From: Bacillota bacterium
Lineage (GTDB): Bacteria; Bacillota; Clostridia; Christensenellales; Aristaeellaceae
Length of the DNA stretch: 12,093 bases
Direction of reading: 5' to 3'
NCBI GenBank assembly: GCA_023459675.1
Contig: JAEWTC010000131.1
Span: 1 to 12,093 of the forward strand
In this document: positions 6,412 through 12,093 of the stretch, one piece after another
Numbering within the stretch: the first letter of the stretch is position 1
Layout of the letters: the number at the start of each line of letters is the position of its first letter
The notes under the pieces: model-generated
Database searches by the model: none
What the model was told of the DNA's origin: nothing
The model's input: the letters and a program-made list of their open reading frames with translations, nothing else
Program-made: the position numbers and the translations under genes

Positions 6412-7338
6412 TTACGGCGCGGCGCAGGTGACTACGATCTGCAAATCGCCGCGGATCTCCGTTTGCGCTTCGCCTGCGGGCAGATAAAGGCTGTCCGCCG
6501 TGCGCAGCGCGGTTTGCGCGCCGCCGCGCAGGAGCGTGCCCGTGCCGCCGATGCAGACCACCGAGGCGAAGCTGCCCGCGGGAACGGGCAGGGCGAAAGG
6601 CTCGCCGTGAAGCGCGTACCGGAATACGTTGAAATACGGGCAACGCGCCAGCTCGCCCGTTTCGGGCTTCGGGCCGCCGGCCGCGCCCGCGTACGCCCGG
6701 TAATCCAGCACGTCCAGCGCCTTGTCAAGGTGCAGGGGGCGGAGTTTGCCGTCTGCGCCGGGACGCTTGTAATCGTACAGGCGGTAGGTGGCGTTGGAGG
6801 ATTGCTGGATTTCCAAAATCAGGTTGCCCGCGCCGATGGCGTGCACCGTGCCCGCGGGGATGAACACCGCGTCTCCCGCGTGCGTGGGTACTTTGTGCAG
6901 GACTTCCTCAATGGTGCCGTCCGTTACGCGCCGTGCGACTTCCTCCCGGGTAACGTCGCGTTGGAAGCCGACGTACAGATACGCGCCCGGCGCGCTTTCC
7001 AGCACCAGCCACAGCTCGTTTTTGCCGTTGTCGTTCTCGTGAACGCGGGCATAGGCGTCGCCCGGGTGCACCTGCACGGACAGCGTCTGCGCCGCGTCGA
7101 TCAGCTTCACTAGAATGGGAAACGGCCCGGTTTGCCCCCGCGCCCGCAGGTATTGGGAAAACGCCGTGCCCTGAAAATTACCCTCGGCAATCGTGCTTTC
7201 GCCGTCCGGGTGCGCGGAGAGAAGCCAGGCTTCGGCCGCCTGGCCGCCGCCCGCGCCGCACAGCGGTTTGAGCCGCTTTCCGCCCCAGAGATAATCCTTG
7301 AACACCGGGGAAAGCCTGATAAACGGTTCGCTGCCCAA
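6412..7338 (-). CDS. manA: Class I mannose-6-phosphate isomerase
   Basis: This 308-residue protein is a type I phosphomannose isomerase of the short Firmicute form, interconverting fructose-6-phosphate and mannose-6-phosphate in the cytosol. The N-terminus has LSPVFKDYLWGGKRL (9-23). The zinc site is visible as QVHPGD (Q89, H91), NELW (E108) and PAGTVHAIG (H166). The catalytic arginine motif TYRLYDY is at 184-190 (R186), and a C-terminal cupin-like half follows. The start is TTG at 7338, chosen because GGAGG (minus strand, 7351-7347) sits eight bases upstream and no in-frame ATG is better placed. It is a single gene with its own promoter, facing the sugar operon, so its product may feed GDP-mannose synthesis or mannose use rather than the dTDP-sugar pathway. 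No link to the neighbours is proven. Confidence 0.95.
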   Translation of the reverse strand: MGSEPFIRLSPVFKDYLWGGKRLKPLCGAGGGQAAEAWLLSAHPDGESTIAEGNFQGTAFSQYLRARGQTGPFPILVKLIDAAQTLSVQVHPGDAYARVHENDNGKNELWLVLESAPGAYLYVGFQRDVTREEVARRVTDGTIEEVLHKVPTHAGDAVFIPAGTVHAIGAGNLILEIQQSSNATYRLYDYKRPGADGKLRPLHLDKALDVLDYRAYAGAAGGPKPETGELARCPYFNVFRYALHGEPFALPVPAGSFASVVCIGGTGTLLRGGAQTALRTADSLYLPAGEAQTEIRGDLQIVVTCAAP

Positions 7339-7374
7339 CGCCGTATCCTCCGCCGCAATGAGAAATTTGCCTTC

Positions 7375-7403
7375 ATTATAAACGCCCCGGCCGGGAGCGT
7401 CAA
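7375..7403 (-). promoter_or_regulatory. Sigma-A-type promoter of manA
   Basis: On the minus strand TTGACG (7403-7398) is followed by 17 bases and a perfect TATAAT (7380-7375). The predicted start is near 7368, about 30 bases before the TTG start codon of manA. Confidence 0.78.
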
Positions 7404-7418
7404 TTTGCCGGGGCGTTT
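7380..7418. repeat. 11-bp perfect inverted repeat straddling the manA promoter
   Basis: AAACGCCCCGG (7380-7390) and CCGGGGCGTTT (7408-7418) are exact inverted copies around a 17-base centre. One arm lies upstream of the -35 box of manA; the other fills part of the spacer and overlaps the last base of the -10 box. It could be a terminator for read-through from the ABC operon, an operator, or both. Neither side has a long T-run. Confidence 0.5.
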
Positions 7419-7431
7419 GTTTTCCATGGGT

Positions 7432-7467
7432 AAACCGCGCGGCATGGCGTACCCTGCCGCGCGGTTT
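7432..7467 (-). terminator. 12-bp hairpin downstream of the ABC exporter operon
   Basis: AAACCGCGCGGC (7432-7443) and GCCGCGCGGTTT (7456-7467) form a perfect 12-bp stem with a 12-base loop, starting 24 bases after the stop of the second exporter gene. The stem ends in TTT on the minus strand, but ACCC follows instead of a T-run. The second inverted repeat at 7380-7418 comes directly after it and may complete termination. Confidence 0.5.
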
Positions 7468-7491
7468 GAAAGACTGAATTCCGGGAGGCTG

Positions 7492-9324
7492 TTACACCTC
7501 CGCCAGCAAACTCCGCTCCCGTTCGTCGCGAAACTGGTTGATGTAGAGGTCGTGGTAGTAACCCTTCAGTTTCAGAAGTTCCTTGTGGCTTCCGGCTTCG
7601 GTGATCTCGCCGTCCTGAATGACCAGAATGCGGTCCGCGCCGCGGATGGTGGACAGGCGGTGCGCAATGATGAAGCTTGTGCGGCCGGAAAGCGCCGTTT
7701 GGATGGCGTGCTGGATCTTCATTTCGGTTTCGGTGTCCACCGAGGAGGTGGCCTCGTCCAGCACGAAGATCGCGGGCCGCCCGATCAGCGCGCGGGCGAA
7801 GGAGACGAGCTGCTTCTGCCCGGTGGAGAGCAGGTTTCCGCCCTCGCCGACGTCCGTATCGTAGCCCTTTTCCAACGTGCGGATGAACTCGTCCGCGCTT
7901 ACCAGGCGCGCGGCTTCCTCAATTTCCTCGTCGGTTGCGTCGAGCTTGCCGTAGCGGATGTTGTCGCGGATGGTGCCGGAGAACAGGTGCGGCTGCTGCA
8001 GCACGTAGCCGAGGTTACTTTGCAGCCAGAGCTGGGAGCGTTCCTTGTAGTTCACGCCGTCGATCAGGATCACGCCGTCCGTGGGCTCGTAAAAGCGGCA
8101 CAGGAGGTTGACGATCGTGGACTTGCCCGACCCGGTTTCGCCTACCAAGGCGATGGTTTCGCCCGCTTTGACGTGAAGGTTGAAGTGTTTTAGCACCTCT
8201 TCTCCGCCCGTATACTGGAAGGAGACGTCCTGAAACTCGATGTCGCCGGTGAGCTTGGGCCAGTTCTCGCGCTTGGGGTTAAAGTTGTCGCCGAAGCGTT
8301 CCACCACCTCGGGGGTGTCGGCAATTTCCGGCTCGGTTTCAATCAGGCTGATCACGCGCTCCGCCGCCGCCTGCGATTGCTGGGTTTCCGCAAAGATGCG
8401 GGCAAGGTTTGCAATCGGGTCGAACAGCTGCATCGCGTAGCTGACGAACGCCGTCAGCGTGCCGATGGAGATGGAGCCCAGCACGAATACGTCGTGCCCG
8501 CCTTTCCAGAGGATGAACGCCGTCGTGAAGCCGCCCAGCCCAACGATTACGGGATACAGCATCGCGGAAAGCACCGCCGCCCGGATGGAGGACTTGCGCA
8601 TGTCGGAGGTCAGGGTCCGGAATTCCTCGTAGTTCGCGTTCTCGCGCACGAGGGTTTTGGTGGTTTTCGCGCCCATGATGCCTTCGTTGAACGCGCCGGT
8701 GATTTTGGAGTTGATCTGGCGCACCTCGCGGTAGCTTTTCAGGATCCGCACCTGGAAGAACAGCGTGATGGCGGCCATGATGGGCACCACCGCAAGCGTG
8801 ATCAGCGCGAGTTTCCAGTTGAGCACCATCATGATGACCGATACGATGATCACGTAGGCGGACGACCAGAGCATGTCCAGCAGGCCCCACGCCACGGTGT
8901 CGCCCAGGCGCTGGGTATCGCCGCTCAGCCGGGCGATCAGGTAGCCGACGGGGGTCTTGTCGTAGAACGAGAAGGGAAGCTCCTGCAAGCGCTTGAACGC
9001 GATGCGCCGGATATGGCGGGTCAGGCCCACTTCCACCCGCCCGCACAGGTTGATGAACAGGAAGATGCTGCCGACCAGCCCGCACATGCACAGGGCATAT
9101 TTCTGGATGAACGGCGGGAGTAACGCCAGGTCTCCGGTGCGGGCGATGTTGTCGATCGCGTCCCTTTTGAGCAGCGGAAACAACATGTCAAACCCCGCCG
9201 TCATGGAGGACGCAACCATGATTCCCACCATCATGCGGTGGAAGGGCTTGGCATACCGGATCAGTTTTTTCCACGGGCCTAGGTCAAACCGTTTGGAATA
9301 GGTTTCTTCTTCTTGATACTGCAT
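7492..9324 (-). CDS. ABC exporter subunit (fused permease and ATPase) with degenerate signature motif, consensus Walker B
   Basis: The 610-residue half-transporter has six membrane helices (about residues 30-320) and a C-terminal ATPase. Motifs are Walker A GETGSGKS (395-402), the Q-loop near Q443, a signature reading LSTGQ (499-503) instead of LSGGQ, Walker B IFVLDE with catalytic E524, and H-loop H555. The partner encoded upstream shows the opposite pattern (proper LSGGQ, Asp in place of the Walker B Glu). Together they fit a heterodimeric exporter with one working and one degenerate ATP site, as in TM287/288, LmrCD and BmrCD; this subunit supplies the catalytic Glu of the working site. Such pumps usually export drugs or lipids; the substrate here is unknown. 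The start is ATG at 9324, with GGAGG eight bases upstream (9337-9333). The frame is open 30 codons further, but that part lies in an inserted repeat element. Confidence 0.93.
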   Translation of the reverse strand: MQYQEEETYSKRFDLGPWKKLIRYAKPFHRMMVGIMVASSMTAGFDMLFPLLKRDAIDNIARTGDLALLPPFIQKYALCMCGLVGSIFLFINLCGRVEVGLTRHIRRIAFKRLQELPFSFYDKTPVGYLIARLSGDTQRLGDTVAWGLLDMLWSSAYVIIVSVIMMVLNWKLALITLAVVPIMAAITLFFQVRILKSYREVRQINSKITGAFNEGIMGAKTTKTLVRENANYEEFRTLTSDMRKSSIRAAVLSAMLYPVIVGLGGFTTAFILWKGGHDVFVLGSISIGTLTAFVSYAMQLFDPIANLARIFAETQQSQAAAERVISLIETEPEIADTPEVVERFGDNFNPKRENWPKLTGDIEFQDVSFQYTGGEEVLKHFNLHVKAGETIALVGETGSGKSTIVNLLCRFYEPTDGVILIDGVNYKERSQLWLQSNLGYVLQQPHLFSGTIRDNIRYGKLDATDEEIEEAARLVSADEFIRTLEKGYDTDVGEGGNLLSTGQKQLVSFARALIGRPAIFVLDEATSSVDTETEMKIQHAIQTALSGRTSFIIAHRLSTIRGADRILVIQDGEITEAGSHKELLKLKGYYHDLYINQFRDERERSLLAEV

Positions 9325-9343
9325 CGTTATGTCCTCCGGCCTG

Positions 9344-9509
9344 GAGGCAAATGCCGATCCAATCCCACACCCCCTGACGGCCTGCTTTCGGCCATCTCGG
9401 GCTTGTAAGCCCATCGACGTAGCGCTGCTACGCCTTCAGGGCTTACAAACCCAATCTGACCGGAAACCCGGCTCGTCATCGGGTATGGTCTTCGCTCGTC
9501 ATTTGCCTC
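9344..9509. mobile_element. MITE-like imperfect palindromic element with 10-bp terminal inverted repeats and flanking 6-bp direct repeat
   Basis: The ends are exact inverted copies: GAGGCAAATG (9344-9353) and CATTTGCCTC (9500-9509). By hand alignment the two arms, each about 80 bases, remain similar inward at about two thirds identity. They include GGGCTTGTAAGCCC on the left facing GGGCTTACAAACCC on the right (one mismatch in 14) and a central GTAGC-gct-GCTAC (9419-9431). GGCCTG occurs directly outside both ends (9338-9343 and 9510-9515), as expected of a target-site duplication. No protein is encoded. It lies between the two exporter genes, immediately upstream of the Shine-Dalgarno site of the second. 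Two arm mismatches (C-A on the plus strand) become G-U pairs in the minus-strand RNA, so the operon mRNA would fold here. Confidence 0.72.
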
Positions 9510-9673
9510 GGCCTGCGTTTGTTGGGGAGTTGGTTTAGGTACGGGTGTTCGGCCTGCGTTTGTTGGGGAGTTGGTTTGGGTATGGGTGTTTAGCCTGCGT
9601 TTGTTGGGGAGTTGGTTAGGGCGCGGGTGTTGGTTGCTGTGTGTGTTGGGAGTTGCTTATTGAGGGGAACGGG
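9510..9673. repeat. 41-bp tandem repeat, three good copies plus one decayed copy
   Basis: Copies at 9510-9550, 9551-9591 and 9592-9632 share the first 26 bases almost exactly (beginning GGCCTGCGTTTGTTGGGGAG) and end in a similar GGGTGTT. A fourth stretch, 9633-9673, keeps TGTTGGGAGTTG in register but is otherwise decayed. The copies abut with no spacers, so this is not a CRISPR array. The array fills the rest of the 360-bp gap between the two exporter genes. In the operon mRNA it is C/A-rich and should be poorly structured. I see no promoter or ORF in it on the operon strand. Confidence 0.9.
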
Positions 9674-9684
9674 GCTGCGGTTTC

Positions 9685-11526
9685 TTAGGCGTCGTTTTCC
9701 AGCTCTTCTTCCAGCGCGGCCTGAATTTGGTAGATGCGCTTGTACAGGCCTTCCTGTTTGACCAGCTCCTCGTGGGAGCCGATCTGCGTTACCGTGCCGT
9801 TTTGCAGCACCACGATCACGTCCGCCTCGGCAAGCGTGGTCAGCCGGTGGGAGACGATGAACGTGGTCGCGCTCTTGGAAAGCTCTCTTCGCGCTTCCTG
9901 CAGCGCTTCGCGGATGGCGCGGTCGGTTTCGGTGTCCACGGCGGAAAGGCTGTCGTCGAAGATCAGGATATCGTTATCCTTGAGAAGCGTGCGGGCGATG
10001 GCTACGCGCTGCTTCTGCCCGCCGGAGAGGGTTACGCCGCGCTCGCCCACCATGGTGTCGTACCCCTTTTCAAAGTGGGTGATAAACTGGTCCGCCGCGG
10101 CGGTTTTGGCTGCCGAGCGGATGACTTCCAGGGAAGGGTCGCGCCTGGCGATGCCGATGTTATCCTTCACGGAACGGGAGTAGAGGAACGGCTCCTGCAG
10201 CACCAGGCCCACGCGGGAGCGCAGGTAGCTTTTGGAGATGTGGTTCACGTTTACGCCGCCGATGCGGATCTCGCCGCGTTTGACGTCGTAGAGGCGCTGC
10301 AGCAGGTTCATCAGCGTGCTTTTGCCCGAGCCGGTTGCGCCCAGCAGCGCCACGGTCTGGCCCTGCTTTACCGTGAAGTGGACGTCCTTAAGCACCGGGA
10401 TGTTGTCCTCATGCTCGAAGCCCACGTGGTCGAATTCGATATCCCTGTCAAGCGGCGGAGTGATGGCGTCCGGGTCGTCCCGCTCCGGTTCTTTGAGCAG
10501 GATGTCGCTCGTGCGCCCGAAGGAGACGATCGCCTTGCCCAGGTCCGAAAGGATGCGCCCAAGCTGGCGGATCGGCCACATCATCATGCCCGTATAGCTT
10601 ACGAAGATGATCATTTCGCCAAGCGTCAGCTTGCCGGGGAAGGTGACCACGGTCACCACGCCGATGATCAAAGTGATGGCGGACTGAGTGACGTCCATCA
10701 GGTCGGAGCCTGCCCAGTAGAAGGACAACAGCTGGATCAGCTTCATGTTCTTTTTGCACAGATCATCGTTGGCGGCGTTGAATTTGTCGTCCTCGAATTT
10801 CTGGCGGCCGAACGCGCGCACCACGCGCACGCCGGTGAGGTTTTCCTGCAGTACCGCGCTCATCTTGCCTTCGGCTTCGTCGGAAATTTTGAAGAATTTC
10901 TGCACCCACTTAAAGAACAGCCACGCGAACAGGAACAGCGGGGGCACCAGAAGCATGGAGTACAGCGTCATGCGGGCGTTGATGGAGAGCATCACGGTCA
11001 CCGCGACCGCCACCATGAACACCGTGCGGAAGATTTCCGTCAGTTGGGACGACAGGAAGCGCCGGATGGTATCCACGTCGCTGGTGCAGCGCTGAATCAG
11101 GTCGCCGGTCTGCGCCTGCACGTGATACTCGTAGGGGAGCACCTGCAGGTGGGCGTACAGCCTGTCGCGCAGGTTGCGGGTCACGTTCTCGCTGGCATGC
11201 GCGGAGAAGCGGCCGCGCCAGTACTGGAACAGGCTTCCCGCCGCGTAGGTGCCAATCAGGATCAGCGTGATGATCCACAGATGCCCCAGCAGGTAGGTAA
11301 CGCCGCCGCGCGCGTTGAACCAGGGGCCCAGCGGCGCGGGCAGGTCCACAGGCGCGCTCAGGTTGCCGTCGGACGCCGCTACCAGCGCGTCGATGGTTCC
11401 CGAGAGCATCAGCGGCATGACCAGCGAGAAGCACACGCCCAAGCCCATGAAGAGGATGGACAACAGGAATTTCATCCGGTTGCCGCGGGTAATGTCCCTG
11501 AGGATGGATGTTTTGGTGGGTTGCAT
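9685..11526 (-). CDS. ABC exporter subunit (fused permease and ATPase) with consensus signature, Walker B Glu replaced by Asp
   Basis: The 613-residue half-transporter begins with six membrane helices (about residues 18-320), with an outer loop rich in Pro and Gly near 50-75. The ATPase domain shows Walker A GATGSGKS (396-403), Q-loop Q444, signature LSGGQ (500-504), Walker B ILIFDD with D525 where the catalytic Glu is expected, and H-loop H560. The Asp marks the degenerate ATP site typical of one partner of heterodimeric exporters; the other partner is encoded downstream. The start is ATG at 11526 with GGAGG five bases upstream; a TTG four codons earlier would overlap that site. It is the first structural gene of the operon. 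An intrinsic terminator and a small ORF lie between it and the promoter, so expression is probably set by attenuation. Substrate unknown; multidrug or antibiotic export is the common role of the family. Confidence 0.93.
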   Translation of the reverse strand: MQPTKTSILRDITRGNRMKFLLSILFMGLGVCFSLVMPLMLSGTIDALVAASDGNLSAPVDLPAPLGPWFNARGGVTYLLGHLWIITLILIGTYAAGSLFQYWRGRFSAHASENVTRNLRDRLYAHLQVLPYEYHVQAQTGDLIQRCTSDVDTIRRFLSSQLTEIFRTVFMVAVAVTVMLSINARMTLYSMLLVPPLFLFAWLFFKWVQKFFKISDEAEGKMSAVLQENLTGVRVVRAFGRQKFEDDKFNAANDDLCKKNMKLIQLLSFYWAGSDLMDVTQSAITLIIGVVTVVTFPGKLTLGEMIIFVSYTGMMMWPIRQLGRILSDLGKAIVSFGRTSDILLKEPERDDPDAITPPLDRDIEFDHVGFEHEDNIPVLKDVHFTVKQGQTVALLGATGSGKSTLMNLLQRLYDVKRGEIRIGGVNVNHISKSYLRSRVGLVLQEPFLYSRSVKDNIGIARRDPSLEVIRSAAKTAAADQFITHFEKGYDTMVGERGVTLSGGQKQRVAIARTLLKDNDILIFDDSLSAVDTETDRAIREALQEARRELSKSATTFIVSHRLTTLAEADVIVVLQNGTVTQIGSHEELVKQEGLYKRIYQIQAALEEELENDA

Positions 11527-11544
11527 ACGTACCTCCAACAATAT

Positions 11545-11572
11545 AAAAAGCCGCCGGCATTGCGCCGGCGGC
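11545..11572 (-). terminator. Intrinsic terminator/attenuator in the exporter leader
   Basis: On the minus strand GCCGCCGGC (11572-11564), loop GCAAT and GCCGGCGGC (11558-11550) form a perfect 9-bp stem followed at once by TTTTTATATT. It can be extended by a G-U and an A-U pair into the T-run. It lies after the leader ORF and ends 18 bases before the exporter start codon, the placement of a transcription attenuator rather than an end-of-operon terminator. Confidence 0.85.
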
Positions 11573-11596
11573 CTGTATGACGTGTGTAATACGTCT

Positions 11597-11695
11597 TTAT
11601 CGTACCGATAAACAGGCAGATGGGCGCAGATATTCCTTGTGTGCGAAAACAGCAGACCCTTTGCGGATCATGACGATCGTGCTGAGATTTGACAT
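11597..11695 (-). CDS. Putative 32-residue leader peptide upstream of the ABC exporter operon
   Basis: An ORF of 32 codons plus TAA lies in the transcribed leader. It has ATG at 11695, the strong purine-rich site AAAGGGGGG (11710-11702) six bases upstream, and a promoter ending about 40 bases before it. The peptide begins MSNLSTIVMIRKGSAVF and ends ACLSVR; it has no membrane helix and no domain I recognise. The stop codon falls 24 bases before the stem of the attenuator hairpin. Such an arrangement in front of a heterodimeric ABC exporter resembles bmrB-bmrCD of Bacillus subtilis, where ribosome stalling by antibiotics on a leader ORF relieves termination. The peptide itself is not similar to any leader I can recall. 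That it is translated is inferred from the ribosome binding site and position. Confidence 0.65.
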   Translation of the reverse strand: MSNLSTIVMIRKGSAVFAHKEYLRPSACLSVR

Positions 11696-11735
11696 CTGGC
11701 GCCCCCCTTTCCGTTACTATCTTTTCGTCTTATGC

Positions 11736-11765
11736 AGTATACGGGCATAAAAACGAGGTTGTCAA
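11736..11765 (-). promoter_or_regulatory. Strong sigma-A-type promoter of the exporter operon
   Basis: The minus strand reads TTGACA (11765-11760), an 18-base spacer, and TATACT (11741-11736). An A-tract of eight bases lies upstream of the -35 box (11787-11780), like an UP element. The predicted start near 11729 gives a leader of about 200 bases before the first exporter gene. Confidence 0.8.
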
Positions 11766-11828
11766 GGGGGTATTTACAGTTTTTTTCCGCGCAAGCCGGG
11801 AAAACTTTCCGCCCGGGCCGCGGCCGTA

Positions 11829-11837
11829 TGATATACT
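11829..11837 (+). promoter_or_regulatory. Extended -10 promoter for the secreted-protein gene
   Basis: TGATATACT (TG at 11829-11830, TATACT at 11832-11837) is an extended -10 element with no convincing -35 box at the right distance. It lies 21 bases before the start codon, so the leader would be very short. The nearby GGAAAACTTTCC (11799-11810), a 5-bp inverted repeat with a 2-base centre, is a possible operator between the divergent promoters. Confidence 0.45.
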
Positions 11838-11858
11838 AGTGCCAAGGAGTTGAACCCT

Positions 11859-12093
11859 ATGCCGCGCCGCGCCGTACTTTTCCTGCTCACCCTGCTGCTT
11901 TTGCCGCTTTCCGCGCCCGCATCGGCCGCGGACGGGAACGCTTTGTTTGAAGCGGCTTTCGCCGCGTGGCTTTCGCCCGCGCAGGAAGCGCTGCAAAGCG
12001 GGGCTTACGCCCTGCGCGTGGGCGACAGCGCCTACGTTCCAACCGTCGCGCCGGAGATTACCCCCTTCGACCGGGAAATGATACTTCCGTCCG
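11859..12093 (+). CDS. Secreted protein of unknown function (partial, C-terminus outside window)
   Basis: The first 78 residues are visible. They start at ATG 11859 with AAGGAG nine bases upstream (11844-11849). Residues 1-23 form a clear signal peptide: two arginines, a leucine-rich core and the cleavage motif ASA before ADG. There is no lipobox cysteine, so the product should be released or held by a later anchor. The mature start (NALFEAAFAAWLSPAQEALQ, then GAYALRVGDSAYVP) is Ala-rich and partly helical; I do not recognise a family. The gene is transcribed away from the exporter operon from a 160-bp shared intergenic region and may be unrelated to it. The frame is still open at the window edge. 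Confidence 0.7.
   Translation, partial: MPRRAVLFLLTLLLLPLSAPASAADGNALFEAAFAAWLSPAQEALQSGAYALRVGDSAYVPTVAPEITPFDREMILPS

Noticed and set aside
7132..8193. 353-codon plus-strand frame across manA start and the end of the ABC operon
   Set aside because: It crosses two real genes, their promoter and hairpins, with no recognisable motif.
9325..9414. 30-codon N-terminal extension of the downstream ABC subunit
   Set aside because: It falls within the palindromic element; the ATG at 9324 has a well-placed GGAGG.
9510..9673. CRISPR array
   Set aside because: The repeats abut without spacers and there are no cas genes in the window.
9727..11580. Long open frame (about 617 codons) on the plus strand opposite the upstream ABC subunit
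   Set aside because: Antisense shadow of a convincing ABC exporter; low-complexity His, Asp, Gln-rich translation and no ribosome binding site.
11527..11729. Known riboswitch or T-box in the exporter leader
   Set aside because: I see no T-box sequence or conserved core of a riboswitch class I can recognise; the leader ORF plus terminator explains the region better.

Overview
The window is GC-rich (roughly 60 percent or a little more) and reads like a high-GC Firmicute, most likely an uncultured gut-type Clostridia. The reasons are strong GGAGG/AAGGAG ribosome binding sites, sigma-A-type promoters, two TTG starts with good Shine-Dalgarno sites, and a heterodimeric ABC exporter behind a leader-peptide attenuator. 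The taxonomy is inference; there is no rRNA or other marker gene here.

Region A (1-6307) is a divergent glycan-modification locus. From a shared 163-bp intergenic region, four genes read rightward: a PLP sugar aminotransferase (FdtB/QdtB-like), a FemAB/GNAT-fold N-acyltransferase (FdhC-like), a cupin sugar-nucleotide 3,4-ketoisomerase of the FdtA/QdtA/WxcM group, and a GtrB-like membrane glycosyltransferase. Three read leftward: a GtrA-like flippase and two paralogous polytopic membrane proteins, the second cut by the window edge. The simplest reading is that the cell makes dTDP-3-(acylamino)-3,6-dideoxyhexose, moves the sugar to undecaprenyl phosphate (GtrB-like), flips it (GtrA) and transfers it outside to a wall or surface glycan (polytopic proteins). 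RmlA/RmlB are not in the window and would have to be supplied from elsewhere.

Region B (6308-7491) holds a class I mannose-6-phosphate isomerase (manA) facing the sugar operon, with its own strong promoter. An 11-bp inverted repeat straddles that promoter.

Region C (7492-11765, leftward) is a two-gene operon for a heterodimeric ABC exporter. The subunits carry complementary degenerate residues, as in TM287/288, LmrCD and BmrCD. Upstream is a roughly 200-nt leader with a strong promoter, a 32-codon ORF with its own Shine-Dalgarno site, and a perfect intrinsic terminator ending 18 bases before the first gene's start codon. This layout predicts ribosome-controlled attenuation. Between the two exporter genes lies a 360-bp gap with a 166-bp imperfect palindrome (10-bp perfect terminal inverted repeats, 6-bp flanking direct repeat: a MITE-like insertion) and a 41-bp tandem repeat (three good copies and one decayed).

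Region D (11829-12093) is the start of a divergent gene for a secreted protein of unknown function, with an extended -10 promoter.

The most interesting items are the leader-peptide attenuator of the exporter, the MITE-like element with its apparent target duplication, and the glycan locus with its atypical ketoisomerase active site.
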